Counted from the first letter of the stretch, positions 7,480-14,181 are shown. The stretch: 15,205 nucleotides of DNA from an uncultured Clostridia bacterium (GCA_947629735.1 CANREX010000021.1:1-15205), one strand, 5' to 3'. Translations and numbers: made by a program. Notes: generated by a model not told the origin, from the letters alone.

Positions 7480-9111
7480 ATGCAAGAAAATAAGGAAAAC
7501 AAAAAGACGGCGGCAGGGGCTTTAACAGCAGACAAAAAATCCGCAGCAAAACCCGCGGCTAAGAGTACTGCAAAGAGTGCGACATCTACGAGCTCGGCAA
7601 AACCCGCGGCAAAAAGCGCAACTAAGAGCACTACGGCAAAGAGCGCAAGTTCAAAACCCGCGGCTAAGAGTACGACGGCAAAAAGCACAAGCTCAAAACC
7701 CGCGGCAAAACCCGCGGAGAAGCCCGTGCAGAGGGCTAAGAGTAAGGCAAAGCCCGCCGATGTGGACGTCGTAAAGGACAAAGCGCACAAAAACGCGCCC
7801 ATCGCAGCCGAAAGGGCAAGCGGCGCGGAAGAGATAAAGGAAGAAAAACCCGCGCCCGTCGCGCAGGAAACTGCGCAGGAGACCAAGGCGGCGGAAATCC
7901 CCGCACGGGAAATAAATCAAGCGGCAGCAACGGCGACGGCGCAAGCCGAAACAGCGGCGGCGGACGTTGATGTCAATGACAAGGCGCAAGAGGGCAATGA
8001 AAGGCAGAGCGAGCAGGAGCTCGCGGCGCAGATAGCGGCGGGCGATTTTTCGCACTTCGACGACGTTGCGGAGCTCGAAAAGGAGCAAAAGCAAAAAGAG
8101 AAGAGCATGGAAGAGGACAGCCTTCTTCCTCCCGACCCCGAAGCCATATTGGAAGTCAGACACCTCAAAAAGTACTTCGTGCTCAAAAAGACGATAACGG
8201 GCAAGCCGCTGTCCACGTTGAAAGCCGTGGACGATGTCTCGTTCAAGATAATGCCGGGCGAAACGCTGGGAATAGTCGGCGAATCGGGCTGCGGCAAGAC
8301 GACTATGGGCAGGACGATATTGAAGTTGCACCAGCCCACTTCCGGACAGATATTTTTCGAGGGCGAGAATATTGCGGGCTACAAATCTATTCAGATGCGC
8401 CCCCTTCGCACCAAGATGCAGATAGTATTCCAGGACCCTTATTCCTCGCTTCCCCCCAGGAGCACGGTAGGCGGCATACTCGCAGAGGCTGTAAAGGTGC
8501 ACAAAATAGTGCCCAAGGAGCAGATAAAAGATTACGTCCTCGACGTCATGGATAAGTGCGGCTTGCGCGACTATTATTACGAGCGTTACCCCCACGAATT
8601 TTCGGGCGGTCAGCGCCAGCGTATATGTATAGCACGCGCGCTCGTTTTGAACCCCAAGCTCGTCGTCTGCGACGAACCCGTGTCCGCTCTCGACGTCTCC
8701 ATACAGGCGCAGATAATAAATCTTCTGAAAAAATTACAGCAGGAGAGGGGGCTTACCTATCTGTTCATCTCGCACGATCTTTCCGTAGTAAGGTTTATTT
8801 CGGACAAGATAGGCGTCATGTATCTCGGGTCTATGGTGGAGTTCGGCGATAAGGACAAGATATTCAACAACCCCATGCACCCCTACACGGTCGCGCTGTT
8901 CTCGGCTGTCCCCAATCCCAACCCCGACGAAAAGACGGACAGGATAATACTCAAAGGAGATATCCCCTCGCCCGCAAATCCCCCGATGGGCTGCAAATTC
9001 CATACCCGCTGTTCGCGCTGTATGGAGATATGCAAGCACGTCGCGCCCGTCTATAAGGAATATGAAGAGGGGCATTTCGTGGCGTGCCATTGCTATTCTC
9101 AGGAGGAGTGA
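7480..9111 (+). CDS. oppF: Oligopeptide ABC transporter ATPase OppF with long histone-H1-like N-terminal tail
   Basis: Second ATPase of the importer. The start ATG is at 7480, one base after the oppD stop; an upstream in-frame ATG at 7441 lies inside oppD and is unlikely. The ABC domain begins near residue 222: Walker A GESGCGKT 267-274, Q-loop Gln318, signature FSGGQ 374-378, Walker B LVVCDE 394-399, His432. The usual SSLNPR after the Q-loop reads SSLPPR. Cysteines 505, 511, 514, 518, 536 and 538 form a C-terminal cluster like that in OppD. Residues 1-215 are unlike ordinary OppF. Residues 1-92 are almost only K, A, S, T and P with KPAAK at 24, 41, 59 and 73; the rest is Ala/Glu-rich and acidic. 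This resembles histone-H1/AlgP-type low-complexity tails. The stop overlaps the next ATG (TGATG). Confidence 0.95.
   Translation: MQENKENKKTAAGALTADKKSAAKPAAKSTAKSATSTSSAKPAAKSATKSTTAKSASSKPAAKSTTAKSTSSKPAAKPAEKPVQRAKSKAKPADVDVVKDKAHKNAPIAAERASGAEEIKEEKPAPVAQETAQETKAAEIPAREINQAAATATAQAETAAADVDVNDKAQEGNERQSEQELAAQIAAGDFSHFDDVAELEKEQKQKEKSMEEDSLLPPDPEAILEVRHLKKYFVLKKTITGKPLSTLKAVDDVSFKIMPGETLGIVGESGCGKTTMGRTILKLHQPTSGQIFFEGENIAGYKSIQMRPLRTKMQIVFQDPYSSLPPRSTVGGILAEAVKVHKIVPKEQIKDYVLDVMDKCGLRDYYYERYPHEFSGGQRQRICIARALVLNPKLVVCDEPVSALDVSIQAQIINLLKKLQQERGLTYLFISHDLSVVRFISDKIGVMYLGSMVEFGDKDKIFNNPMHPYTVALFSAVPNPNPDEKTDRIILKGDIPSPANPPMGCKFHTRCSRCMEICKHVAPVYKEYEEGHFVACHCYSQEE
7540..7740 (+). repeat. Degenerate KPAAK-coding tandem repeats in oppF
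   Basis: The motif AAACCCGCGG recurs five times in this stretch, separated by blocks rich in AAGAGTAC(T/G)GCAAAGAG-like sequence. Together they encode KPAAKS(T/A)..AKS-type repeats at 42-54 base spacing. Such near-repeats could expand or contract by slippage while staying in frame. Confidence 0.75.
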
Positions 9112-9359
9112 TGGGCAAAAAGAACAAAAAAGACAAAGAAAAGGTGGTCTATTACGACGACAACTCCACAATAGTGGATATGTCCAACGTGCCGCGAATG
9201 GGGGAGAAGAAGCCCTCGTCGCAGCCGCCCCGCCGCCGTTCCACTTTCGGCGAAAAGTGGAGGACGTATTGGTCGGCGGTGAAAATGATGCTGTTGCCGC
9301 TGTTGATCGCCTTGCTCGGTCTCACCGTGCTGTATCTTATTATAAGGCTCGTAACATAA
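9111..9359 (+). CDS. Small single-pass membrane protein at the end of the opp operon
   Basis: 82 residues, starting at ATG 9111, which overlaps the oppF stop by one base. AGGAGG at 9101-9106 lies inside the end of oppF, so the gene is translationally coupled. The N-terminus is very basic (GKKNKKDKEK), followed by VVYYDDNSTIVDMSNVP, a short motif of the YYDDxxTIxDMS type that looks conserved-protein-like, then a Pro/Arg-rich linker (35-43). Residues about 58-79 form one hydrophobic helix ending LYLIIRLVT. The expected topology is a cytoplasmic N-terminus with a C-terminal anchor. Function is unknown; co-translation with OppF suggests, but does not prove, a role with the transporter. It is the last gene before the operon terminator. 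Confidence 0.85.
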   Translation: MGKKNKKDKEKVVYYDDNSTIVDMSNVPRMGEKKPSSQPPRRRSTFGEKWRTYWSAVKMMLLPLLIALLGLTVLYLIIRLVT

Positions 9360-9378
9360 AGTTATTTAACGCACATTT

Positions 9379-9420
9379 TATACTTTCCCGCTTCCATAAG
9401 TATGGAAGCGGGAAAGTATA
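9379..9420 (+). terminator. Terminator of the opp operon
   Basis: Perfect inverted repeat, arms 9379-9398 and 9401-9420 (20 bp, core CTTTCCCGCTTCCAT), with only AG between. It is followed by TTTATATG and starts 20 bases after the last stop codon. The T-run is short but the stem is very stable. AT-rich bases on both sides would let it work from either strand. Confidence 0.8.
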
Positions 9421-9421
9421 T

Positions 9422-9535
9422 TTATATGTCATTCCACCAAAGGGCGTTATACCTTTAACTGTCATTCTGCCCGAGGGCGTAAGCCCCTTAACTGTCACCC
9501 TGCCCGAGGGCGACAGCCCCTTAACTGTCATTCTG
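9422..9535. repeat. 33-bp tandem repeats, three units plus a partial fourth
   Basis: Units lie at 9422-9454 (diverged), 9455-9487, 9488-9520 and a partial one from 9521. The two central units share TTAACTGTCA and CTGCCCGAGGGCG and end in GCCCC. The fourth copy runs into the palindromic element that follows (GTCATTCTGAGC), so the tandem unit appears derived from that element's end. The repeat is open in a plus-strand frame as an 11-residue period, but it has no ribosome site. Confidence 0.85.
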
Positions 9536-9641
9536 AGCGGAGCACCGTAGGTGCGAAGTCGAAGAATCCGGAATTTTATTGCGCTTATGTCTATCCTATG
9601 TGGCATACCCAATCCTGATTCCTCGACAGGCTCGGAATGAC
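9527..9641. repeat. Imperfect palindromic intergenic element (GTCATTC ... GAATGAC)
   Basis: The left end GTCATTCTGAGC with GTCGAAGAATCC (9527-9569) is inverted at the right end as GATTCCTCGAC and GCTCGGAATGAC (9617-9641). The left arm holds a small hairpin GCACC-GTA-GGTGC (9542-9554). This end sequence is a widespread bacterial intergenic repeat type (REP/MITE-like). No gene lies inside, so any mobility would need a transposase in trans. Confidence 0.75.
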
Positions 9642-9671
9642 AATCACATTCACATTACTTTCTACCACCAC

Positions 9672-9728
9672 GAGGTGATTTCTCCGCTCAATCGAGCACA
9701 TTCGCGTTCTCACTCCGCTCGGAATGAC
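9672..9728. repeat. Second, partial copy of the palindromic element
   Basis: CTCCGCTCGGAATGAC at 9713-9728 repeats the right end of the preceding element. GAGGTGATTTCTCCGCTC at 9672-9689 looks like its opposite, degraded side. This gives the region at least two nested or adjacent element ends. Confidence 0.5.
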
Positions 9729-9741
9729 ACTTCTCCTTTAT

Positions 9742-9774
9742 CCCCCCACTCCCCTGACCAAGGGGAGTGGGGGG
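9742..9774. repeat. GC-rich hairpin CCCCCCACTCCCCT / AGGGGAGTGGGGGG
   Basis: The 14-bp arms 9742-9755 and 9761-9774 enclose GACCA; a run of nine G spans 9769-9777. It is typical of short dispersed intergenic hairpins and has no T-run. The following bases to about 9812 hold another GAATGAGCGAAGCG fragment of the same repeat family. Bases 9813-9906 show no gene or repeat that I recognise. Confidence 0.7.
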
Positions 9775-9912
9775 GGGAATGAGCGAAGCGAAAAGAGGAG
9801 CGTGGAATACCTCATTTTGTCGCCATTCACTCAAACGTTCACCCTCACGCGCCGCAAGTTTTGTCAAGCCAAGTGGTAATCACCCCGCATATAATAACTT
9901 TTCTACTTTGTA

Positions 9913-9941
9913 TTGACTTAACTTCGGTAAAGGTATATAAT
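9913..9941 (+). promoter_or_regulatory. Sigma-A promoter for the glycosyltransferase gene
   Basis: TTGACT at 9913-9918 and TATAAT at 9936-9941 are separated by exactly 17 bases. The predicted transcript starts near 9948, leaving a leader of about 60 bases before the ATG at 10007. Confidence 0.85.
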
Positions 9942-10006
9942 ATTGTAAATAAAAACAGCAGAATCGCCTTTTTACAGGCTTTTACACGCATTTATCGGGA
10001 GTTTTT

Positions 10007-11188
10007 ATGAGTAAACCTCGCGTTTTGTTTCCGTATACGGAAGCAGGTTTGGGACATATAATGCCGATGAACAGCATCGCCGACGAATTCGAAAAACTGT
10101 ACGGCGACAAGGCCGAAGTCGTGCGCTCGCAGTTCTTTACCGAAACGGGCAACGGGCATTTGCGGAAGTACGAACGCAATCTCGCCCAAAACGTCTGGCA
10201 CTACAACAGACACCCCGCTTTCGGCTTTTTTGCGACGTTCAACATGGACTTTTGGGGCACGAAGATAGCCACGTGGTGCTCGGTCGTGTTTATCGGACCT
10301 ATCGCGTTCAAGGCGGGGCTCAGGCACATGACGGAGCTCAAACCCGACTTGGTCGTCAGCACGCATTGGGCGACAAATTACTACGCAATGAGAATGAAAG
10401 ACCGCCCGCTGACCGCAATGTACTGCCCCGACGCAAAGATAAACACCCTTTTCCGCACCCCGTGCGATTTATTGATGACATCTATGAAGCTCGGTTATGA
10501 TCGGGCAATGACAAAGCACAGGCGGCGTTTCAACACGCAAAATCTTAAAAAAGTGCCCTTTCTTATAAGGAAAGAGGCGTTTTCGATAGACCCCGACAAA
10601 GCCGCCCTGCGCGAAAAGTTGGGCGTTTCACCCGATAAATTTACGGTACTTCTCGCGGACGGCGGGTACGGCGTGGGCAAGATGAAGCCCATGGTGGAAG
10701 AGATATTGAAGCGCGATTTGCCGATAAACGTCATCGCCGTCTGCGGTAAAAACGAAAAGCTGTACAATGAGCTGAGCGCGATGAAGTCCCGCGGGAACAC
10801 GGATTTCAAACCCATGGGCTTGATAGACAACATGCTCGAAGTAATAGCTAGCGCGGACGTCAGCTGCGGCAAGAGCGGCGCAAGCCTGATGGCAGAACCC
10901 TGCTTTTTCGGCGTCCCGCAGATAATCACCCACTACGCAAACGACATCGAAAGGTGGATAGGCAAGTACTATATCGAGGACGTCGGCAGCGCGATCAAGA
11001 TATTCGACCCGATAGAGGCGGTCGATATGATAGAAAAATTCGCCGCCGACCCCGAGCTGCTGTCGCCGTACAGGCAGGCGGCGGAAGCCCAGCACTCCAA
11101 CTACGGCGCGGAGCAGTGCGCAAGGCACATCTTCGGACTGCTATGCACCCGCTTCCCCGAACTCAAAGACGGCACTGAGCTATATTGA
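10007..11188 (+). CDS. GT28-family glycosyltransferase, MGDG synthase / diacylglycerol glucosyltransferase-like
   Basis: 393 residues, close to the usual 370-400. The N-terminal acceptor domain has the glycine loop TEAGLGHIMPMNSIADEF (11-28) and the segment LKPDLVVSTHWATNYYAM (111-128), matching the MGDG-synthase N-terminal family. The C-terminal nucleotide-sugar domain shows FTVLLADGGYGVGKM (212-226), then VSCGKSGASLMAEPCFFGVPQII (285-307), the GT-B donor-binding region comparable to MurG and UgtP. The probable role is to transfer a sugar from a UDP-sugar to diacylglycerol or a related lipid at the inner face of the membrane; acceptor and sugar cannot be read from sequence. The start at 10007 follows a modest CGGGAG site. 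It has its own promoter and is followed after 30 bases by a lipoprotein gene, probably co-transcribed. Confidence 0.85.
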   Translation: MSKPRVLFPYTEAGLGHIMPMNSIADEFEKLYGDKAEVVRSQFFTETGNGHLRKYERNLAQNVWHYNRHPAFGFFATFNMDFWGTKIATWCSVVFIGPIAFKAGLRHMTELKPDLVVSTHWATNYYAMRMKDRPLTAMYCPDAKINTLFRTPCDLLMTSMKLGYDRAMTKHRRRFNTQNLKKVPFLIRKEAFSIDPDKAALREKLGVSPDKFTVLLADGGYGVGKMKPMVEEILKRDLPINVIAVCGKNEKLYNELSAMKSRGNTDFKPMGLIDNMLEVIASADVSCGKSGASLMAEPCFFGVPQIITHYANDIERWIGKYYIEDVGSAIKIFDPIEAVDMIEKFAADPELLSPYRQAAEAQHSNYGAEQCARHIFGLLCTRFPELKDGTELY

Positions 11189-11218
11189 CATCTCCCGAAC
11201 TTTCCGCAAGGAGAATTT

Positions 11219-12127
11219 ATGAAAAAAGTTTTGCGGGCGGCGGTTATCCTGCTTTGCCTTGCGGGCATGTTTGCCTTGACGGGTTGCGGCGGCTGCGATA
11301 TGAACTTCAACGACCGCAGCGCTGTAATGTATTACGCCCCACATTCGGACGAAAATTTCTATTATTACAACCTGAGTTCCACCTATTCGGGCAATGAGTA
11401 TATCCGCGTGGACAAGGTAACGGGGGAAAGCGGCTTTTTCTTCAACGACAGCGGCGTAGACGGGTTTATTCCGAACGTCCCGTTCGAGGCGACCGAACCC
11501 GAAGTATGGGAAAGGGAAGAGGGGGACGTGACATATCAACATGAAGTTCCCGCCCCGCCCGTAATCGTTGACGGTATAAACAACGGCTGGCGCGGGCGCG
11601 TGCGGGTTTCAAAGGAAAACTACCCGATAGTCACAAACCTCACAAACAAATATCAGACGAAAGGCGTTGAATTCATACATATAAATCTTTTGGGCGGGGA
11701 AGGTTTCGCCTACGGCTTTGTAAACGTGTACGACCACTCCACGGGAATGTTGTTTTCGGGCGGAGTTGCGGGCGTTTCGGGCATATCCTGCGGCGTTTTC
11801 ATAAGATATGATTACTCCACGGGCGAAGTACAGGAACTGTTGCGCATAGAGGGCGGCTGTATTATGGCGTTCGATTGCGACACGGTCTTGTTCTTCAAAG
11901 GGGAAAAGTACTATTCGCAAAATATGGGAGAGCAACCCAGATACGTCTGCGACGATTTGGCGTACGACAGGGGCGCTACGTCATATTCCTTTGTGAATAC
12001 GCTGTTTAACGGGCAGCATTTCGTGCTGTATATGCATTCCGACGACGGGAAAAACGTAAACGATTACGCCTACATTATCGGCGCGGACGGGAATCTGATA
12101 TCGCATTGCGGTGCGATAGTCGATTGA
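11219..12127 (+). CDS. Putative lipoprotein of unknown function
   Basis: 302 residues. A clear lipoprotein signal (MKKVLRAAVILLCLAGMFALTGC) ends in lipobox LTGC with Cys23, followed by GGCDMN. The start has AAGGAG (11208-11213) 5 bases upstream. The mature part is rich in aromatic and glycine residues, with short segments such as IRVDKVTGESGFFF, GFVNVYDHSTGMLFSGGV, IRYDYSTGEVQELL and AYIIGADGNLISHCG that read like beta-strand/turn repeats, possibly a propeller-like fold. I do not recognise the family. It lies 30 bases after the glycosyltransferase gene and probably shares its promoter. Function cannot be assigned; a cell-envelope location is likely. Confidence 0.85.
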   Translation: MKKVLRAAVILLCLAGMFALTGCGGCDMNFNDRSAVMYYAPHSDENFYYYNLSSTYSGNEYIRVDKVTGESGFFFNDSGVDGFIPNVPFEATEPEVWEREEGDVTYQHEVPAPPVIVDGINNGWRGRVRVSKENYPIVTNLTNKYQTKGVEFIHINLLGGEGFAYGFVNVYDHSTGMLFSGGVAGVSGISCGVFIRYDYSTGEVQELLRIEGGCIMAFDCDTVLFFKGEKYYSQNMGEQPRYVCDDLAYDRGATSYSFVNTLFNGQHFVLYMHSDDGKNVNDYAYIIGADGNLISHCGAIVD

Positions 12128-12192
12128 AGGAAGTAAGGGGATATAGAAGGATAAAAATCTGCCATACAGGCGGAGAAAATTGCAAAAATAAG

Positions 12193-12220
12193 GGGGCGGC
12201 GTCCGAAAGGACGCCGCCCC
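12193..12220 (-). terminator. Terminator of hsp20, possibly two-way
   Basis: The 12-bp GC stem GGGGCGGCGTCC / GGACGCCGCCCC (12193-12204, 12209-12220) has a GAAA loop on the plus strand. On the minus strand it is followed by CTTATTTTTGC, and it lies 32 bases after the hsp20 stop. The lipoprotein gene converges on it from the other side, where TTTATTT follows, so it may end both transcripts. Confidence 0.85.
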
Positions 12221-12252
12221 AATGCGTTTATTTAAGCGCAGGTTGCGTGGAA

Positions 12253-12669
12253 TTATTCGATTTCGATGAAGTTATTGCCCTTTATCTGTTTGGGGTTGGA
12301 CTTGGGCACGGTCAAAAGGAGCATGCCGTTTTCGAACTTCGCCTTTATCTGTTCTTTTGTCACGTCGGAGCCTACATAGTAGCTTCTCGAAGTGCTCTCG
12401 GAAATCTCCCTGCGCAGGTACTTTTTGCCGTTTTCTTCCTTTTTCTGCTTGGCGGCGTTAACAGTAAGGTAGCCGTTTTCAAGCGAAATTTTGATTTCGT
12501 CCTTCGCGTAGCCGGGCATTTCGAGTTCAAGCTCGTAGGAGTCCTCGCTCTCCTTGATATCCGTCCTCAAATCCCTGCTCTCGTCGAAGAACATGGGCTT
12601 AAAGAAGTCGTCAAACGCGTCGAAAAGGTCGTAATTATCGTTGTTTCTTTGCTGCAAATAATGTTTCAT
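12253..12669 (-). CDS. Small heat-shock protein, Hsp20 / alpha-crystallin family
   Basis: ATP-independent chaperone that holds unfolding proteins as a large oligomer in the cytoplasm. The start is the ATG at 12669 (MKHYLQQRNN), which has AAGGAGA 7 bases upstream; the frame stays open further upstream to 12828 but that part lacks a ribosome site. It is 138 residues, normal for the family. The N-terminal arm has DLFDAFDDFFKPMFF. The alpha-crystallin domain runs from about residue 34 (LRTDIKESEDSYELELEMPG) to the hallmark NGMLLLTVPK near 116-125. A C-terminal I-x-I (IEI) suits oligomer docking. No CIRCE inverted repeat is visible upstream, so HrcA control is not indicated. I found no convincing promoter in the 130 bases upstream. 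Confidence 0.93.
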   Translation of the reverse strand: MKHYLQQRNNDNYDLFDAFDDFFKPMFFDESRDLRTDIKESEDSYELELEMPGYAKDEIKISLENGYLTVNAAKQKKEENGKKYLRREISESTSRSYYVGSDVTKEQIKAKFENGMLLLTVPKSNPKQIKGNNFIEIE

Positions 12670-12820
12670 AATAAATCTCCTTAAAATTATATATTTATAA
12701 CTTGGGGAGTTTGCGGAGGCGGCGATGGGAAAACTTTCCGCGGATTTCAGCCTTTCCTCACGCCTGCCCGCCGGCTTCCTTTGTTCATTTATTTTATACC
12801 GCATTTTTCCCGTTTTTAAA

Positions 12821-12858
12821 CAGCGCACAAAAAATTTTTTGAAATTTTTTGTGCGCTG
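12821..12858 (-). terminator. Terminator downstream of the XRE-type regulator
   Basis: Perfect 17-bp arms 12821-12837 and 12842-12858 (CAGCGCACAAAAAATTT and its complement). The T-rich inner part is followed by GTTTAAAAACG on the minus strand and TTTT on the plus strand. It lies about 50 bases after the regulator's stop codon and separates it from hsp20. Confidence 0.8.
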
Positions 12859-12908
12859 TTTTCACCCGTTTCGGGTTTGTTATTTCGCCCCGCAGATTAT
12901 GCGTAAAA

Positions 12909-13505
12909 TCATGCGAACAATTTTGTAAGCGTCGTTATGACGGCTAAGGAAATCACCGCGACTATCGCCATGCGGGAAAGCGCGTATGACGTCAACGTTT
13001 GCCTGTCCTTTACCCTCGCGGAGGGAGGGGTGGCGAGCATGGCAAAGACCGCGAACAATACGGTCGCGGCGACGCTCGCAACGAACAGATAGGGCATTTG
13101 AAACAGCCTTGCGGGCAGCGCAAACAGGAACGCCGCCGCCAAAAATACGCCGCAAATGACGTAAAATAAGCGCGTTTTCCCGCTTGCCGACATTCGCCTA
13201 CTATGTGCGCTGTACTCGCCGTTTTCGCTGTTTTTGTTTGTCGCGCTGTTTTTGCTGTTTTCGTTTGTCGCGCCGTCCGCGTTGCTTGCGCCGTCTGCGC
13301 TTTCATCGCCGTTCGGGCACATGAGATAATCGATGCTCACGCCGAATATCTCTGACAGCTGTTTCAAACTGTCTATGCCGGGGTAACCTCTGTCCGTCTC
13401 CCACTTGGAAATCGCGGTGCGGGTGACGTAAATCTTCTGCGCAAGCTGTTCCTGTGTCAGACCGCTACGCACTCGCAGTTGTCTTAATTTTTCTCCGAAA
13501 GTCAT
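12909..13505 (-). CDS. XRE-family regulator with C-terminal membrane segments
   Basis: 198 residues. Residues 7-61 are a classic Cro/CI helix-turn-helix: LRQLRVRSGLTQEQLAQKI, TRTAISKWETDRGYPGIDSL, LSEIFGVSIDYLM. A hydrophilic linker (62-110), rich in Asn, Ser and Asp and containing a 9-residue duplication, leads to three hydrophobic segments near 112-132, 138-157 and 179-197. The protein is therefore probably a membrane-tethered transcription factor, as seen in many Bacillota HTH proteins fused to short transmembrane domains. Start ATG at 13505 has a strong AAAGGAGG site. It diverges from the YjzC-like gene across a 131-base shared promoter region, making self-control and control of that neighbour plausible. 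The ligand or signal is unknown. Confidence 0.92.
   Translation of the reverse strand: MTFGEKLRQLRVRSGLTQEQLAQKIYVTRTAISKWETDRGYPGIDSLKQLSEIFGVSIDYLMCPNGDESADGASNADGATNENSKNSATNKNSENGEYSAHSRRMSASGKTRLFYVICGVFLAAAFLFALPARLFQMPYLFVASVAATVLFAVFAMLATPPSARVKDRQTLTSYALSRMAIVAVISLAVITTLTKLFA
13218..13271 (-). repeat. 27-bp in-frame tandem duplication in the regulator linker
   Basis: Units 13245-13271 and 13218-13244 encode ATNENSKNS and ATNKNSENG. They differ at only a few bases and lengthen the disordered linker between the DNA-binding domain and the membrane segments. Confidence 0.8.
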
Positions 13506-13528
13506 AAAAACCTCCTTTTTACAATGCT

Positions 13529-13557
13529 ATTATAACATGCGGGCGGGGAGATGTCAC
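13529..13557 (-). promoter_or_regulatory. Promoter of the XRE-type regulator
   Basis: On the minus strand GTGACA (13552-13557) and TATAAT (13529-13534) are 17 bases apart, with an extended TGT before the -10. The near-palindrome TGTCGTGACA (13552-13561) covers the -35 and is a candidate operator. The leader is very short, about 20 bases to the ATG. Confidence 0.8.
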
Positions 13558-13567
13558 GACACTATCC

Positions 13568-13596
13568 GTCACATCGCGTTATTCGGCGCGTATAAT
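13568..13596 (+). promoter_or_regulatory. Promoter of the YjzC-like gene
   Basis: GTCACA (13568-13573) and TATAAT (13591-13596) have a 17-base spacer. The -35 is only 10 bases from the -35 of the divergent regulator promoter, and both contain GTCAC on the plus strand, so a single bound repressor could cover both. Confidence 0.75.
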
Positions 13597-13636
13597 TTGC
13601 CGGCGGCTTGCGCAGAATACTGAAAGGAGGTATTTT

Positions 13637-13801
13637 ATGCAGAAATTCAGATGCGGCGAAACCGTGCCCATGTCCTGCCACTACAAGGCGTACGACAGCA
13701 ACGGCAACAGCCACGACGACGAAAAGACTTATCTCGAAAAGGGTGAAACCTTCCCGCCTTTGCAGCACGAGGGCGGCTATTGGGTTATGGACCACGACTA
13801 A
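13637..13801 (+). CDS. Small protein, YjzC-like
   Basis: 54 residues, starting at ATG 13637 with AAAGGAGG (13623-13630) 6 bases upstream. Sequence features are FRCGETVPMSCHYKAYD at the N-terminus, a charged middle, and TYLEKGETFPPLQHEGGYWV at 31-50. The G-E-x-x-P...Y...G and K-G-E-x-F-P-P...W pattern resembles the short YjzC-type proteins of Bacillota, whose function is not established to my knowledge. Two cysteines (6 and 14) and three histidines could bind metal, but this is speculation. It has its own consensus promoter facing the XRE regulator and a strong terminator 17 bases after the stop, so it is a well-defined single-gene unit. Confidence 0.8.
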   Translation: MQKFRCGETVPMSCHYKAYDSNGNSHDDEKTYLEKGETFPPLQHEGGYWVMDHD

Positions 13802-13818
13802 GTCCCGATAAAAAAAGA

Positions 13819-13850
13819 GCCCCCGCGGCGAAATTCTTCGCCGCGGGGGC
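13819..13850 (+). terminator. Terminator of the YjzC-like gene (two-way)
   Basis: Stem GCCCCCGCGGCGAA / TTCGCCGCGGGGGC (14 bp) with loop ATTC, followed by TTTTACCTT on the plus strand. It is preceded by AAAAAAGA, so on the minus strand it is followed by TCTTTTTT and can also stop transcripts from the RNA cluster. Confidence 0.9.
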
Positions 13851-14029
13851 TTTTACCTTGCTTTTGTGGTTCTTTGCAAAATTTAATGTGATAAACGAAA
13901 ATCGCAGTGTAACGAGATTTTTTTTGGAGAGGGGAAGGGGAGTGCAAGTGGGAGCTCTCGGCAGAGCTTCGCTGCGCTCGCGCGGGCTCGAACTCGGCTT
14001 CGCACGGTTCGGCCAACAACTTATTCATA

Positions 14030-14067
14030 CAAAACAGACGGAGGCATAATCGCCTCCGTCTGTTTTG
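14030..14067 (-). terminator. Terminator directly abutting tRNA-Ala(GGC)
   Basis: Perfect 16-bp arms 14030-14045 and 14052-14067 (CAAAACAGACGGAGGC and its complement). The hairpin begins on the base next to the tRNA's CCA end. The T-rich part GTTTTG is inside the 3' arm. Confidence 0.85.
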
Positions 14068-14143
<76 letters not shown>

Positions 14144-14181
14144 ATGTTTTAATTAAAGTTCTTCAATTCTTGTGTTTTGTA

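Noticed and set aside
5874..7886. 670-residue open frame on the minus strand, opposite oppC, oppD and oppF
   Set aside because: It runs antisense across three clear genes, has no ribosome site and no recognisable domain, and its Ala/Val/Leu-rich and His/Arg-rich composition is what a reverse frame of these codon patterns gives.
9422..9535. CRISPR array
   Set aside because: The units are head-to-tail with no unique spacers and no cas gene is nearby.
9340..9782. Short open frames on both strands in the repeat region
   Set aside because: They translate the repeats and have no start signals; the 11-residue periodicity only reflects the 33-bp unit.
12670..12828. N-terminal extension of Hsp20
   Set aside because: The frame is open but lacks a ribosome site, is not Hsp20-like, and the ATG at 12669 has AAGGAGA and a typical N-terminus.
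12660..12830. CIRCE or heat-shock operator before hsp20
   Set aside because: No TTAGCACTC-type inverted repeat is present; GGAAAACTTTCC at 12727-12738 is a short palindrome only, and no promoter with both boxes was convincing.
13953..14015. Possible decayed tRNA or T-arm (GAGTTCGAGCCCGCG on the minus strand)
   Set aside because: No cloverleaf can be drawn; only small GC-rich hairpins such as AGCTCT-CGGC-AGAGCT are present.
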